Positions 1-9,709 of a stretch of DNA of 64,000 nt are shown here, piece by piece; position 1 is the first letter of the stretch; the number at the start of each line of letters is the position of its first letter. The notes below the pieces were generated by a model. That model had not been told where the DNA came from and made no database searches. It was given only the letters and a program-made list of their open reading frames with translations. This DNA is from Leeia oryzae DSM 17879. Its GTDB lineage: Bacteria; Pseudomonadota; Gammaproteobacteria; Burkholderiales; Leeiaceae. The stretch spans positions 186,001-250,000 of the forward strand of contig NZ_AQXU01000024.1 of NCBI RefSeq assembly GCF_000376945.1, given 5' to 3'. A program made the position numbers and the translations under genes.

Positions 1-558
1 AAGGTCAGCAATGGGGCCATCAAGGGTATCAGCATGATTGATACTGTGCAGAAGGCCCAGACCTCGATTAACACCCTGCGGGAAAAAGCCAAGTCTGGGG
101 CCAGCGCCACGGCCAAAACCGAGTTTTCGGATTTGAATGCATCATTCCAGATTGCCAACGGTATTGCCAAAAACTCGGATTTATCCATGGTGGCACCGCT
201 GTTGAAAGCCAGCGGCAAAGGGCAGTTCAATATTCCGGCCAGCGGCATTGATTACAACGTGCTGGCAGGGGTGGAGTACAAGAAAGATGCCGGTTCGCTT
301 GGCGGCATCAATGTACCGGTGCATGTGGGCGGCACATTTACCCAGCCAGTGTTCACGGTAGATTATGCCTCTGTTGCCAAACAGATTTTGCAGAACCAGC
401 TGAATGTGGATACCAAGGCAGCCCAGGAAAAAGCCAAGGCGGCGCTGGCGGCTCAGCAAGACAAACTGAAACAGGATGTCCAGGCCCAGAAAGACCAGTT
501 GAAGACCCAGAGCCAGGATCAATTGAAAAACAAACTGAAAGGTTTGTTTGGAAAATGA
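1..558 (+). CDS. AsmA family protein, C-terminal part (5' end outside window)
   Basis: The reading frame is open from base 1, so the gene begins upstream of the window and only about the last 185 residues are visible. The sequence shows the typical AsmA C-terminal region (K-V-S-N-G-A-I-K-G-I-S followed by a helical stretch and a beta-rich part), then a Lys/Gln/Ala-rich tail (about residues 135-185) that should form a charged helix ending in LKGLFGK. Known AsmA-like proteins are large inner-membrane-anchored periplasmic proteins linked to outer-membrane assembly and lipid transport between the envelope membranes. Which paralogue this is cannot be decided from the fragment. It converges with the marR gene, with a terminator between them. 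Confidence 0.8.
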   Translation, partial: KVSNGAIKGISMIDTVQKAQTSINTLREKAKSGASATAKTEFSDLNASFQIANGIAKNSDLSMVAPLLKASGKGQFNIPASGIDYNVLAGVEYKKDAGSLGGINVPVHVGGTFTQPVFTVDYASVAKQILQNQLNVDTKAAQEKAKAALAAQQDKLKQDVQAQKDQLKTQSQDQLKNKLKGLFGK

Positions 559-587
559 CCGTTTGAACGGACGGTTGTTGCAGAAAC

Positions 588-620
588 AAAAAATGCCGCG
601 TGATCAACGCGGCATTTTTT
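588..620. terminator. Bidirectional Rho-independent terminator between asmA-like gene and marR
   Basis: Two 14-base arms, AAAAAATGCCGCGT and its perfect complement ACGCGGCATTTTTT, flank a 5-base loop GATCA. The A-run on one side and T-run on the other let it work on both strands, which fits its place between two convergent genes. Confidence 0.9.
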
Positions 621-656
621 ATGCGGTCAGCTGTTGGCCGTTGACCTGCGGTGGGA

Positions 657-1193
657 TCAGACCGCGTTTGCGGCGGCACTTTCTTTCAGGTGCAGGGCCT
701 GATCGTGCGCAGCCAGGCGCAGTTTGCCCATCAGGGTTTGCAAGGTTTGGCGTTCTGCTTCGCTGAGCACCGCAAACAGACTGGCAATGCGGGCATAGTG
801 AGGCGGCAGCAAGGTGTCCATCAGCTGTTTGCCGGCGTCGGTCAGGTTGATCATGGCGCTGCGGCGGTCGGTCGGGATGTCGATCCGTTCGACCAGGCCA
901 TCACGGGCCAGACGGTCTACAATCCCGGTCATGGTCGGTGGTGATACGGCCACCCCTTGTGCCAGGCGGGAGGGGGTCAGGCCATCCGGATGGCGTTTGA
1001 GCAGCAGCAGAACAAAGAATTTGGTCTGCGATACACCGTACTCGGCCAGGAATTCGTCAAAAGCGGTCAGTTCATCACTGGCGGTTCGCAGCATAGTCAG
1101 CCAGCTTTCCAGCGCACTGATGTCCAGGTCCGGGTAGCTGCTGGCAAAACGCAGCATGGTGTCGTGACTGGGTAGTTCTCTGAGGTCAAACAT
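657..1193 (-). CDS. MarR family transcriptional regulator
   Basis: A 178-residue protein with the winged-helix layout of MarR repressors: dimerisation helices at both ends, a helix-turn-helix at about residues 71-103 (LTPSRLAQG ... TGIVDRLARDGLVER) and a wing with the DRR signature at 109-111. MarR proteins bind palindromic operators as dimers and usually let go when they bind a small aromatic compound or are oxidised. The ligand cannot be read from the sequence. The gene stands alone; the upstream gap carries a good -35 and a perfect inverted repeat, so autoregulation is likely. It has no obvious target operon beside it except the DUF2789 gene upstream. Confidence 0.9.
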   Translation of the reverse strand: MFDLRELPSHDTMLRFASSYPDLDISALESWLTMLRTASDELTAFDEFLAEYGVSQTKFFVLLLLKRHPDGLTPSRLAQGVAVSPPTMTGIVDRLARDGLVERIDIPTDRRSAMINLTDAGKQLMDTLLPPHYARIASLFAVLSEAERQTLQTLMGKLRLAAHDQALHLKESAAANAV

Positions 1194-1248
1194 GGTGATA
1201 GTGTCTTCTTGTTAATATCGAGCGAAATGTGGCTGAGAAGGCCGGGAA

Positions 1249-1282
1249 TGTCAATCTTCGCTTTGCAATGTGATGTTGCAAA
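1249..1282 (-). promoter_or_regulatory. Candidate marR promoter -35 and adjacent palindromic operator
   Basis: On the minus strand TTGACA (plus 1249-1254) is a consensus -35 for marR; the matching -10 is weak (CACATT at 17 bp spacing). Directly upstream lies a perfect inverted repeat TTTGCAA-N7-TTGCAAA (1262-1282). Spacing of 14 bp between half-site centres is right for a dimeric winged-helix regulator. Assignment to this MarR protein is inference. Confidence 0.45.
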
Positions 1283-1297
1283 AAACGAAATCTGGGT

Positions 1298-1534
1298 TCA
1301 GCCACGATGTAATCGGTTGTTGAGCTGGTCGATTACATGCGACCAGTCTGCATCATCCAGTATTTCTTCTTTTAAAAACTGGGCTTGTGCCGGCAGCCAG
1401 AAAGCGGCTTCACTGAGCGGTGTGTCTGCCGGAATGGGGGAGTGGGTGCTGATAAACGTTTCAATTGAAGCGGTATCGGATGCAAGCCCCAGTTGCTGAA
1501 ACAGGTTTTCCAGCGTGTGTAATCCTGATTCCAT
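1298..1534 (-). CDS. DUF2789 family small protein
   Basis: A 78-residue soluble, acidic protein. Its pattern (HTLENLFQQLGLASD near the start, AFWLPAQAQFLKEEI in the middle and DDADWSHVIDQLN near the end) matches the DUF2789 family as I know it, which is small, single-domain, of unknown function and common in beta- and gammaproteobacteria. The start ATG at 1534 has an AGGAGG-like sequence just upstream on the minus strand (plus AACCTCCTG), a strong ribosome binding site. It lies upstream of marR in the same direction, 104 bases away, but the marR promoter region separates them. No functional prediction is justified. Confidence 0.8.
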   Translation of the reverse strand: MESGLHTLENLFQQLGLASDTASIETFISTHSPIPADTPLSEAAFWLPAQAQFLKEEILDDADWSHVIDQLNNRLHRG

Positions 1535-1701
1535 GGTTAACCTCCTGTCGCTGATGTGTGCGTTGCAGGTGTGGCCACAATGAGCCAGTCAGTTGTATAG
1601 CTTACCTGTAATGGCGGCTAAACAAAACACTTATTATGCCAGCTAAGCAATTCAGTAGGGGGCTTGGTCAAACCTTGGCCCGGGGTATCAGGCCAAGGTG
1701 C
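1535..1701. other. Gap between DUF2789 gene and hut operon end
   Basis: 167 bases without a gene. The last 30 bases hold the hairpin behind hutG (annotated separately). The rest must contain the promoter of the DUF2789 gene, but I cannot pick out convincing -35/-10 boxes. Confidence 0.4.
1672..1699 (-). terminator. Putative terminator of the hut operon
   Basis: A perfect 9-bp stem (ACCTTGGCC / GGCCAAGGT) with a 10-base loop starts two bases after the hutG stop codon. On the minus strand the stem is followed only by a short TTT, so termination may be weak or assisted by Rho. Confidence 0.55.
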
Positions 1702-2496
1702 TCAGGCGAGTTGTTGCAGGCAGGTCGTCAGCAGGTCCTGAATGACGGGCTGTACCTGACTGGCTTTCTCGTCCAGATACGGGTAGGGGCGTGATTCTTG
1801 CATGTAGGTGGCTTGCGAGAGTTCCAGCTGGATGCTGTGGATGTCTTCATCTGGCTTGCCATAAGCGCGGGTAATCTGCCCGCCCTTGAAGCGGCCATTG
1901 AGCACCCCGGTATAAGCCGGGTAGCGAGACACCACGTCCAGCAGGGCTTCTCCAAGCCCGGGCTTGCAGGTATTGCCGTTGAGGGTGCCAAAGTTGAAGT
2001 CCGGAAGCTGGCCCTCAAAAAAACGCGGTACGTGCGACAGGATGGAGTGGGCCTCCCAGATACAGACACGGCCATGCAAGGCCTTGAGGCGTGCTACTTC
2101 TTGCTGCAAGGCCTGATGGTAGGGCTGCCAGTACAACCCCACCCGACGCTGGATTTCGGCCTCTGTCGGCTGGTTGCCTGTGGCGTAGAGCGGTGCCTTA
2201 TGGAAGGTATCGACCGGACACAGGCTGGTGGTATCTTGCCCAGGATACAGGTTGGCATTGTCGGATGGCCGGTTGAGGTCGACCACGTAGCGCGAGTAGG
2301 TGGGGATCAGCACCGATGCCCCCATGCCGATGGCAAAGTCGTACAGGCGAGGCAGGTGCCAGTCGGTATCGTCCAGATGCTGCGCTACCGGTTCCATCTG
2401 CGCCAGAATGTCGGCGGGGATTTCTGTACCGACGTGCGGCATGGAGATCAATAACGGGATGCTGCCTTGGTGCAAGGAAAAAACCGGTGTATTCAT
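1702..2496 (-). CDS. hutG: N-formylglutamate deformylase
   Basis: HutG hydrolyses N-formylglutamate to glutamate and formate, the last step of the five-step histidine pathway, in the cytoplasm. The protein (264 residues) has the FGase-family features: a metal-ligand motif SMPHVGTEIP near the N-terminus, DLNRP, then EAHSILSHVPRFFEG. This is the deformylase type, not the arginase-like formiminoglutamase that shares the name. Two in-frame ATGs lie 6 bases apart; AAAGGA sits directly against the first but 6 bases before the second, so I use the second (2496; the other is 2502). It follows hutF by 12 bases and is the last gene of the hut operon. Confidence 0.95.
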   Translation of the reverse strand: MNTPVFSLHQGSIPLLISMPHVGTEIPADILAQMEPVAQHLDDTDWHLPRLYDFAIGMGASVLIPTYSRYVVDLNRPSDNANLYPGQDTTSLCPVDTFHKAPLYATGNQPTEAEIQRRVGLYWQPYHQALQQEVARLKALHGRVCIWEAHSILSHVPRFFEGQLPDFNFGTLNGNTCKPGLGEALLDVVSRYPAYTGVLNGRFKGGQITRAYGKPDEDIHSIQLELSQATYMQESRPYPYLDEKASQVQPVIQDLLTTCLQQLA

Positions 2497-2508
2497 GATC
2501 ATTCCTTT

Positions 2509-3894
2509 TTATGCGTCCAGCAGGGTTTTCAGTGCGGCTTTATAGCCGGTGCTGGTTTGCGATTCAGTGGCATGTACTTGCTGTTTTACCACAAACTTGC
2601 CGCCAGACATCACATCCCGGATTGGCGTGGTGTTGTGCTGGCAGAAGACCAGCCCTGCCAGCAGCTGGTGCTGTGGTTTGTGGACCAGGTTGGCGTGTTC
2701 GGCATCCAGTACCAGCAAGTCAGCCCGTTGACCTGTTTGCAAGCCGTTGACCGGCCGGCCGGTGGCTTGTGCACCGCCCGCAAGGGCGGATTGATACAGG
2801 TATTCGGCCAGATTCGGATGGTCTGCTGTCGCCAGTGCATTGCGGCGACGGTCGCGCAGGCGCTGGCTGTATTCGAACAGGCGCAGTTCTTCGACCATGC
2901 TGACGCTGATGTGGCTGTCCGAGCCAATACCCCAACGACCGCCCATTTGCAGGTAGTTAACGCCATCAAAAATGCCGTCGCCCAGATTGGCTTCGGTGGT
3001 GGCACAGATACCGGCAATGGCTTGGCTGGCAGCCATGGCGGCAGTTTCTTCCGGTTGCAGGTGGGTGGCATGTACCAGACACCAGCGTTCATCGACTGGC
3101 AGGTGGTCCAGCAGCCATGCCACCGGGCGCTGGCCGGTCAGGGTCACGCAATCATCCACTTCTTTGGTTTGTTCTGCGATGTGGATGTGAATAGGTGCGC
3201 CGGGTAATTGCTGGTGCAGGTGCTGTTGCATGTATTGCAGGGCGGCAGGGCCGACCGCACGCAGCGAGTGAGGAGCAACCCCATAGGTCAGGCCGGTATG
3301 GGCCGGGTGCTGCTGTTCCAGGCTGGCCAGGAGGTTCAGCATCCAGTCCGGGTTGTTGATGAAGCGGGCTTGCTCTGGCAAGGGGGCTTTTTCACCGAAA
3401 CCGCTGTGCTGGTACAGCACCGGTAGCAGGGTCAGCCCCATGCCGGTTTCTGACGCAGCCTTGACCAGCCGGGCAGACAGCTCGGCCGGGTTGGCATAGG
3501 GCTTGCCGCCTACGTCATGGTGTACGTAGTGGAATTCGCACACCGAGGTGTAGCCGGCTTTCAGCATTTCGGTGTACAGCTGGCGCGCGACGGCTTCCAG
3601 GGTATCCGGGTCGATCTTCTGGGCGAACTGATACATCAGTTTGCGCCAGCTCCAGAAACTGTCCTGCGGGTCGCCAAGGTATTCGGTCAGGCCGGCCATG
3701 GCACGCTGGAAGGCGTGCGAGTGCAGGTTAGGCATGCCGGGGATGACCGGGCCGGCAGCCACCTCTGCCCCTGCCGGGCCGGTGGTATCGGTCGTGACGC
3801 TGGTCAGCAGGCCATGTGTGTCCCACTGGAAAAGGACATTCTGGGCCCAGCCGGATGGCAGCAGGGCATCTTGGGCAAATAGCGCATTTGTCAT
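2509..3894 (-). CDS. hutF: Formimidoylglutamate deiminase
   Basis: HutF removes ammonia from N-formimino-glutamate to give N-formylglutamate, the substrate of HutG. The 461-residue protein is an amidohydrolase-fold enzyme: the metal-binding HSH at residues 58-60 (GMPNLHSHAFQRAMAG), then HIHIAEQ, VHATH and GSDSHIS, which carry the remaining histidines and the catalytic aspartate. Its presence together with a deformylase-type hutG shows that this organism uses the two-enzyme route to glutamate. The start ATG is 4 bases after the hutI stop and has no clear ribosome binding site, so translation is probably coupled to hutI. Confidence 0.95.
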   Translation of the reverse strand: MTNALFAQDALLPSGWAQNVLFQWDTHGLLTSVTTDTTGPAGAEVAAGPVIPGMPNLHSHAFQRAMAGLTEYLGDPQDSFWSWRKLMYQFAQKIDPDTLEAVARQLYTEMLKAGYTSVCEFHYVHHDVGGKPYANPAELSARLVKAASETGMGLTLLPVLYQHSGFGEKAPLPEQARFINNPDWMLNLLASLEQQHPAHTGLTYGVAPHSLRAVGPAALQYMQQHLHQQLPGAPIHIHIAEQTKEVDDCVTLTGQRPVAWLLDHLPVDERWCLVHATHLQPEETAAMAASQAIAGICATTEANLGDGIFDGVNYLQMGGRWGIGSDSHISVSMVEELRLFEYSQRLRDRRRNALATADHPNLAEYLYQSALAGGAQATGRPVNGLQTGQRADLLVLDAEHANLVHKPQHQLLAGLVFCQHNTTPIRDVMSGGKFVVKQQVHATESQTSTGYKAALKTLLDA

Positions 3895-3898
3895 GATG

Positions 3899-5107
3899 TT
3901 ATCGCTTATGTAAGGTTTTTCCGGCTTTCACGACCTGTTTGCACAAGGGTCTGCCAGACCAATAGGCAAGCTCGGCCAGGGTCTGGATGTCCCAGACGGC
4001 AAAGTCTGCCTCGCGGCCCACTGCCAGACTGCCGTGACGGGCAGACTGGCCCAGTGCTCGTGCCGCGTGGGTGGTAACCCCGGCCAGCACTTCGGGTACC
4101 GTCATGCGGAACAGGGTGCAGGCCATGTTGAGCATCAGTTGCAGCGAGGTGGTCGGGGAGGTGCCGGGGTTGCTGTCGGTCGACAGGGCCATCGGAACCT
4201 GATGCTTGCGCAGCAGGTCAAGCGGCGGCAGTTTGGTTTCGCGGATGAAGTAAAAGGCACCCGGCAGCAGTACGGCGACGGTGCCGGCTTCTTTCATCTG
4301 AATCACGGCGTCTTCGTCCAGAAACTCCAGATGATCGGCAGACAAGCCTTTGTAACGGGCGGTGAGCGCAGCCCCCCCCATGTTGGAGAGTTGCTCAGCG
4401 TGCATTTTGACCGGCAGGCCCAGTGCTTGCGCCGCTTTGAACAATTGCTCGCTTTGCGCCAGATTAAATCCGATTTTCTCGCAGAAAATGTCTACGGCGT
4501 CGATCAGGCCCTCGCTATGTAGCGTAGGTAGCATGTCGTTGCAGACGTGGTCGATATAGGCATCTGCCCGGCCGGCGTATTCCGGTGGCAAGGCATGTGC
4601 GCCCAGGAAAGTGGTATAGACGGTGACCCCGAAGTGTTCCCCCAGGCGTCTGGCCACACGCAACATGTTGCGTTCTGAAGGCAAATCCAGCCCGTAACCG
4701 GACTTGATCTCCACGGTGGTCACGCCGTCCTGAATCATGGCTTCTAGTCGCGGTGCAGACTGGGCAAACAGTTCGTCTTCGGTCAGTGAGCGGGTCGCGT
4801 TGACGGTGGAGACAATGCCGCCACCCCGCTTGGCAATTTCTTCGTAGCTGACACCCGCCAGCCGCATGGCAAATTCGTCTGCGCGGTTACCGCCATACAC
4901 CAGATGGGTATGGCAATCAATCAGCCCCGGGGTAACCCAGGCGCCTTGCAGATCAATATGGGGCAGGGCGTGATATGCCGCCGGGCATTCTGCCTTAGGG
5001 CCTAGCCAGACCACTTTGCCAGCTTCTACAACCATGGCCGCATCCCGGATGAACTGTTCCGGATGGGCATTGGGGCTTAATGTCATGTGGTGCCAGACAG
5101 CATTCAT
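3899..5107 (-). CDS. hutI: Imidazolonepropionase
   Basis: HutI hydrolyses 4-imidazolone-5-propionate to N-formimino-glutamate. Reading from ATG 5107 gives 402 residues, the normal family length, with amidohydrolase motifs [10 protein letters not shown] (metal-binding His66 and His68), [31 protein letters not shown] and [10 protein letters not shown]. The frame is open for another 48 codons upstream, but that part would run into hutD and does not look like HutI; GGAAG 9 bases before 5107 supports this start. The gene lies 29 bases after hutD. Confidence 0.95.
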   Translation of the reverse strand: MNAVWHHMTLSPNAHPEQFIRDAAMVVEAGKVVWLGPKAECPAAYHALPHIDLQGAWVTPGLIDCHTHLVYGGNRADEFAMRLAGVSYEEIAKRGGGIVSTVNATRSLTEDELFAQSAPRLEAMIQDGVTTVEIKSGYGLDLPSERNMLRVARRLGEHFGVTVYTTFLGAHALPPEYAGRADAYIDHVCNDMLPTLHSEGLIDAVDIFCEKIGFNLAQSEQLFKAAQALGLPVKMHAEQLSNMGGAALTARYKGLSADHLEFLDEDAVIQMKEAGTVAVLLPGAFYFIRETKLPPLDLLRKHQVPMALSTDSNPGTSPTTSLQLMLNMACTLFRMTVPEVLAGVTTHAARALGQSARHGSLAVGREADFAVWDIQTLAELAYWSGRPLCKQVVKAGKTLHKR

Positions 5108-5136
5108 GGCGATTCTTCCGTATCTTGAATGAGCGC

Positions 5137-5721
5137 CTAACTGGCGCGGATATGGGCGTGGATCAGAAATCCGCTGTCGTTTTTGGTGAGCGTGCCGCGT
5201 TGCGGCTGACTGGTCTCGATCAGCAGGCTGTCTCCGGCTGCCAGCAGCCATGCGCCATGACCGGGGACGTGGATGTCCATGCTGTCATGGATGGCGTGTA
5301 ACAGGTGGGTGCCAGGCAACAGATCCAGCAGTTGGGATGATTCACAGATGGTGACATCACCTTTGACCAGCGAACGGCGCCACATCAGGTTAAAGTCGTG
5401 CGTGGTGCCATGGTGCAAGGTCGACGTAATGCTGGCCTCTCCGGGAAATCTCAGTGCGTCGCCCGGCGATTGCAGCAGGGTAGGGCTACCCTCGGCGTCT
5501 GCCAGTTCCATCCCTTGGCCTTCGACCAGTACCAAGACCCTGTCGATTCCCTCAAAACGGGAAAATGGCCCGGACTGGGCCACTTCGGCAAGGCTGATGC
5601 GCCAGACAAAATCCTCCAGTCCGGCGCCTGTCGGCCACACAGCGACCTCCCGGGTCACCCCGCCGCCATTTTTCCATGGCATGGGGGTCAGGTCGGTCGC
5701 TTTGATCTGTGTGACCTGCAT
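5137..5721 (-). CDS. hutD: HutD family protein (histidine utilisation accessory)
   Basis: A 194-residue cupin-like protein of the HutD/Ves family, recognised by [16 protein letters not shown] near the N-terminus and the [19 protein letters not shown] segment. The family is found inside hut operons. Work on Pseudomonas suggests HutD sets an upper limit on hut expression, possibly by binding N-formylglutamate, but its biochemical role is not settled. Here it lies between hutU (2-base gap) and hutI (29-base gap), so it is surely co-transcribed with them. Confidence 0.9.
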   Translation of the reverse strand: MQVTQIKATDLTPMPWKNGGGVTREVAVWPTGAGLEDFVWRISLAEVAQSGPFSRFEGIDRVLVLVEGQGMELADAEGSPTLLQSPGDALRFPGEASITSTLHHGTTHDFNLMWRRSLVKGDVTICESSQLLDLLPGTHLLHAIHDSMDIHVPGHGAWLLAAGDSLLIETSQPQRGTLTKNDSGFLIHAHIRAS

Positions 5722-5723
5722 GA

Positions 5724-7397
5724 TTACTTGCCCAGCATTGGCAGGTTCAGGCCGGCTTCACGGGCAGTTTTCTGTGCCAGTTCGTAGCCTGCATCGGCAT
5801 GACGCATCACGCCAGTGGCCGGGTCATTGAACAGCACGCGGCCCAAACGCTGGTGCGCTGCGTCGGTACCGTCGGCGACGATCACCACACCGGAGTGCTG
5901 GCTAAAGCCCATGCCTACGCCACCACCGTGGTGCAGGGATACCCAGCTGGCGCCGCCTGCGGTGTTCAGCATGGCGTTCAGCAATGGCCAGTCGGATACG
6001 GCATCAGAACCGTCTTTCATGGATTCTGTTTCGCGGTTAGGGCTGGAAACAGAACCGGTATCCAGATGGTCACGACCAATCACGATCGGGGCCTTCAGTT
6101 CACCGTTCTTGACCATCTCGTTAAAGGCCTGGCCCAGACGATAGCGGTCTTTTACACCTACCCAGCAAATACGGGCTGGCAGACCCTGGAAGGCAATGCG
6201 TTCACGTGCCATGTCCAGCCAGTTGTGCAGGTGAGGATCGTCCGGGATCAGTTCTTTGACTTTCTGGTCGGTCTTGTAGATGTCTTCCGGATCACCACTC
6301 AATGCCACCCAGCGGAACGGGCCTTTGCCTTCGCAGAACAATGGACGGATGTACGCTGGTACAAAGCCCGGGAAGTTGAACGCGTTTTCCACGCCCATTT
6401 CCAGTGCCATCTGGCGGATGTTGTTACCGTAATCGAGTGTTGCAGCACCTGCATCTTGCAGGGCCAACATGGCTTTTACCTGTACAGCCATGGATTGCTT
6501 GGCTGGCAGTACGATGGATTGCGGGTCGTTCTGGCGAGCGGCTTTCCACTGTTCCATGGTCCAGCCTTGTGGCAGGTAACCGTTGATCGGGTCGTGGGCA
6601 GAAGTCTGGTCAGTCACACAATCCGGGGTAATGCCACGGTTAACCAGTTCGGTAAAGACGTCAGCTGCGTTACCCAGCAGACCAACAGAAACTGGTTTGC
6701 CGGTTTGCTTGGCTTCTTCCACAATCGCCAGTGCTTCGTCCAGTGTGGTGGCCTTGCGGTCAACGTAACGGGTCTTGATGCGGAAATCGATACGGGTCTC
6801 GTCGCATTCCACGGCAATCATGGAGAAACCTGCCATAGTCGCGGCCAGTGGCTGTGCGCCACCCATGCCACCCAGACCACCGGTCAGAATCCAGCGGCCG
6901 GCTGGTTTGCCATCAAAGTGCTGGTTCGCCACAGAGTAGAAGGTTTCGTAGGTGCCTTGCACAATGCCCTGGCTACCAATGTAGATCCAGCTGCCGGCAG
7001 TCATCTGGCCGTACATCATCAGACCTTTTTTATCCAGCTCGTGGAAGTGGTCCCATGTTGCCCAGTGAGGTACCAGGTTAGAGTTGGCCAGCAATACGCG
7101 TGGTGCGTTTTCGTGGGTCTTGAACACGCCAACCGGTTTGCCTGACTGGATCAGCAGGGTTTCGTCGTCGTTCAGTTCTTTCAGCGAAGCCAGAATCTGG
7201 TCATAGCATTCCCAGTTGCGGGCTGCACGGCCAATACCGCCGTATACCACCAGAGATTGCGGGTGTTCGGCCACTTCTGCGTCCAGGTTGTTCTGGATCA
7301 TGCGGTAAGCGGCTTCGGTCAGCCAGCTCTTGCAGGTTTTTTCTGAACCGCGGGGGGCGCGGATAACACGGGTAGGGTCAAAACGTGGGTCAGACAT
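5724..7397 (-). CDS. hutU: Urocanate hydratase
   Basis: HutU converts urocanate to imidazolonepropionate with NAD+ as an electrophilic cofactor. The 557-residue product has the family landmarks [13 protein letters not shown] (NAD binding), [22 protein letters not shown] (with the conserved cysteine near the NAD) and the [13 protein letters not shown] motif near the C-terminus. An ATG four codons upstream (7409) is in frame, but GGAG stands 6 bases before ATG 7397 and overlaps the upstream one, so 7397 is the start. A 70-base gap to hutC contains a short GTTGAC-G-GTCAAC inverted repeat (7450-7462). Confidence 0.96.
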   Translation of the reverse strand: MSDPRFDPTRVIRAPRGSEKTCKSWLTEAAYRMIQNNLDAEVAEHPQSLVVYGGIGRAARNWECYDQILASLKELNDDETLLIQSGKPVGVFKTHENAPRVLLANSNLVPHWATWDHFHELDKKGLMMYGQMTAGSWIYIGSQGIVQGTYETFYSVANQHFDGKPAGRWILTGGLGGMGGAQPLAATMAGFSMIAVECDETRIDFRIKTRYVDRKATTLDEALAIVEEAKQTGKPVSVGLLGNAADVFTELVNRGITPDCVTDQTSAHDPINGYLPQGWTMEQWKAARQNDPQSIVLPAKQSMAVQVKAMLALQDAGAATLDYGNNIRQMALEMGVENAFNFPGFVPAYIRPLFCEGKGPFRWVALSGDPEDIYKTDQKVKELIPDDPHLHNWLDMARERIAFQGLPARICWVGVKDRYRLGQAFNEMVKNGELKAPIVIGRDHLDTGSVSSPNRETESMKDGSDAVSDWPLLNAMLNTAGGASWVSLHHGGGVGMGFSQHSGVVIVADGTDAAHQRLGRVLFNDPATGVMRHADAGYELAQKTAREAGLNLPMLGK

Positions 7398-7467
7398 GTT
7401 GGTCTCCATTCATGAATGCGTGTGGTGCAAACATCAAAATATTCGGTCGGTTGACGGTCAACGTCGG

Positions 7468-8163
7468 TCAAAAATGGCCGGTAAACTGGTAACGGCTACC
7501 CGGGTGCCACAAGTTGGCCACCGAGGCGACCAGTCCTTGCGAGAACGTCCGGCGGTGCAGCAGCAGGCAAGGCTCGCTGCTTTCCATTTTTAATGCGGCA
7601 CGGGTAGAGGCATCCGGGCTTCTGGCTTCGATGCGGTATTCCACTTTTTGTAAAGGGGCTACACGAACCAGGTATTCGTTGGGGGTACTGGTCGTAAAGT
7701 CCTGTGCAGCATAGTCTGGTGCCAGCTCCGGGTTTACCCAGCGCTCTTCCAGCTGGATCGGCGTACCGTTTTCCAGGTGCAATAACACGGAGTGAAACGC
7801 CGGTAGCTTGGGTTTCATGTGCATCTCATGGGCAAGGACTTCATCCAGTACCACGGCATCCAGTTTCAGTACGATGGCCTGATGCTGATGTCCCCGCGCC
7901 ATGATTTCTTCGGCAATGCTTTTGATCTCCACCAGCGTCGACTGATACTTGGGCTGCGCCACAAACGTACCTGCGCCTTGTACCCGGTTCAGAACCTGGT
8001 CGGCCGTCAGCTCGCGGATCGCACGGTTTACGGTCATGCGCGCCACGTTAAACTGCCTTGCCAGTTCATTCTCGGAAGGTACCAGATCACCTTCTTTCCA
8101 TTCGCCGCTTTCAACGCGGGTCAGAATGAAGTCTTTGATGGCCTGATAAGCTGGTGTACTCAT
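7468..8163 (-). CDS. hutC: Histidine utilisation repressor, GntR family
   Basis: HutC is the urocanate-responsive repressor of hut genes. The protein shows an N-terminal GntR winged helix (about residues 1-70; PSENELARQFNVARMTVNRA is the helix-turn-helix) and a C-terminal UTRA ligand domain, including the conserved LEERWVNPELAPDY. It is the second gene of its own operon, directly behind hutH (stop TAA at 8170-8172), so it represses its own synthesis. ATGs at 8169 and 8163 are both in frame; AAGGG is 9 bases from the second and only 3 from the first, so 8163 is preferred. Two matching operators lie upstream of hutH. Confidence 0.95.
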   Translation of the reverse strand: MSTPAYQAIKDFILTRVESGEWKEGDLVPSENELARQFNVARMTVNRAIRELTADQVLNRVQGAGTFVAQPKYQSTLVEIKSIAEEIMARGHQHQAIVLKLDAVVLDEVLAHEMHMKPKLPAFHSVLLHLENGTPIQLEERWVNPELAPDYAAQDFTTSTPNEYLVRVAPLQKVEYRIEARSPDASTRAALKMESSEPCLLLHRRTFSQGLVASVANLWHPGSRYQFTGHF

Positions 8164-8169
8164 TTGCAT

Positions 8170-9699
8170 TTACCCTTGTGACCCGAAACTGAACGGGCTG
8201 TGTTTGACAAACTCAGCACCTTGCACCAGTTGCGTCATCACTTCAATATCTGGCGCAAAATAGCGGTCGATATCGTAGTGTGGTACGCGGCTGCGGATCA
8301 GTTCCATGACCTTTTGCAGGCGCGGGCTGGTCAGGTGTGGTGCGTGCATGTCGACACCTTGCGCAGCAGCCAACAGTTCGATCGCCAGGATGGCGGCGGT
8401 GTTGTACGCCATGTCACCCAGTTTGCGTGCAGCAAACGTGGCCATGGACACGTGGTCTTCCTGGTTGGCAGAGGTTGGCAGAGAGTCAACAGACGCTGGG
8501 TGCGCCAGGGTCTTGTTTTCAGACGCCAGGGCTGCAGCGGTCACGTGGGCAATCATGAAGCCAGAGTTCACGCCGCCGTCTTTCACCAGGAAAGGAGGCA
8601 GGCCGGACAAGGTGGCATCAATCAGCAAGGCAATGCGGCGCTCGGACAAGGCACCGATTTCGGCTGCGGCCAGCGCCAGGTTGTCAGCAGCAAAAGCCAC
8701 TGGTTCAGCATGGAAGTTACCGCCAGACAACACTTCCAGTGTGTCAGGGAACACCAGCGGGTTATCAGATACCGCATTGGCTTCGGTCAACAGGATGCCG
8801 GCAGCGTGGCGGATCTGGTCCAGACATGCGCCCATCACCTGTGGCTGGCAACGCAGAGAGTACGGATCTTGTACCTTGCTGCATTCGCGGTGAGACTGGT
8901 TGATGTCAGAGCCTTCCAGCATGGTGCGGTAAGCGGCAGCAGCGTCGATCTGACCTTGCTGGCCACGCAGTGCGTGGATGCGATGATCAAACGGCTTGAC
9001 CGAGCCGGCAGCGGCGTCCACAGACAGAGAACCGGAAACCAGTGCGGTGTTGTACAGGTCTTCGATGTCAAACAGGTGTTTGATGGCCAGCGCGGTAGAG
9101 GCTTGGGTGCCGTTCAGCAGCGCCAGACCTTCTTTGGCGGCCAGTGTCATTGGCTCCAGTCCAACCGTGGCCAGACCTTCTACGGCAGGTGCGCGACGGC
9201 CCTTGATGAATACTTCACCTACGCCCAGCAGTACAGCCGCCATGTGGGCCAGTGGTGCCAGGTCGCCAGATGCGCCAACAGAGCCTTTCACAGGGATCAG
9301 TGGCAGCACATCGGCGTTGAACAGTTTGATCATGTTTTCGATCACGACCAGACGGATGCCAGAATGGCCACGGCCCATGCTGGACATTTTCATGATCATC
9401 AGCAAACGGACAACAGGCGCAGACATTGGCTCACCCACACCCACGGCGTGAGACAGCACCAGGTTTTTCTGCAACAGTTCCAGCTGGTCGTTAGGAATAT
9501 GGGTGCTGGCAAGACGGCCAAAACCGGTGTTGATACCGTAAGCAGGAGCGCCACGCTCGACGATGGCCTGAACCGCTTTTGCGCCTTCGTTAATGATGGA
9601 AACAGATGCTGGGTCTAATGTTAACTGAACAGACTCACGCGCAACTTTGCGCAGATCGGCGAGGGTCAGTTTGCCTGGGGTAAGGGTCAAGGTTGTCAT
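8170..9699 (-). CDS. hutH: Histidine ammonia-lyase
   Basis: HutH removes ammonia from histidine to give trans-urocanate, the first step of the pathway and the source of the HutC inducer. At 509 residues it has the normal length, with YGINTGFG at 54-61 and the Ala-Ser-Gly triplet at 143-145 (in [11 protein letters not shown]) that cyclises to the MIO electrophile. It is the first gene of the operon; GGAG stands 9 bases before the ATG. The start region lies just behind two HutC-like operators. Confidence 0.97.
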   Translation of the reverse strand: MTTLTLTPGKLTLADLRKVARESVQLTLDPASVSIINEGAKAVQAIVERGAPAYGINTGFGRLASTHIPNDQLELLQKNLVLSHAVGVGEPMSAPVVRLLMIMKMSSMGRGHSGIRLVVIENMIKLFNADVLPLIPVKGSVGASGDLAPLAHMAAVLLGVGEVFIKGRRAPAVEGLATVGLEPMTLAAKEGLALLNGTQASTALAIKHLFDIEDLYNTALVSGSLSVDAAAGSVKPFDHRIHALRGQQGQIDAAAAYRTMLEGSDINQSHRECSKVQDPYSLRCQPQVMGACLDQIRHAAGILLTEANAVSDNPLVFPDTLEVLSGGNFHAEPVAFAADNLALAAAEIGALSERRIALLIDATLSGLPPFLVKDGGVNSGFMIAHVTAAALASENKTLAHPASVDSLPTSANQEDHVSMATFAARKLGDMAYNTAAILAIELLAAAQGVDMHAPHLTSPRLQKVMELIRSRVPHYDIDRYFAPDIEVMTQLVQGAEFVKHSPFSFGSQG

Positions 9700-9709
9700 T
9701 TCGTCTTCT

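Noticed and set aside
3899-5251. Longer hutI start at 5251
   Set aside because: The additional 48 codons overlap hutD, are not HutI-like and lack a ribosome binding site; the ATG at 5107 has one.
5799-7145. Long open frame opposite hutU (about 450 codons)
   Set aside because: Antisense shadow of a well-conserved gene; unusual composition and no start signals.
7450-7462. GTTGAC-G-GTCAAC inverted repeat between hutC and hutU as an extra operator
   Set aside because: It does not resemble the two hut operators and has a one-base centre; no promoter is seen there. It may be a minor hairpin only.
8200-9618. Long open frame on the plus strand opposite hutH (over 470 codons)
   Set aside because: It mirrors a hutH frame with perfect family motifs, has no ribosome binding site and its product is His/Gln/Val-rich without any domain.
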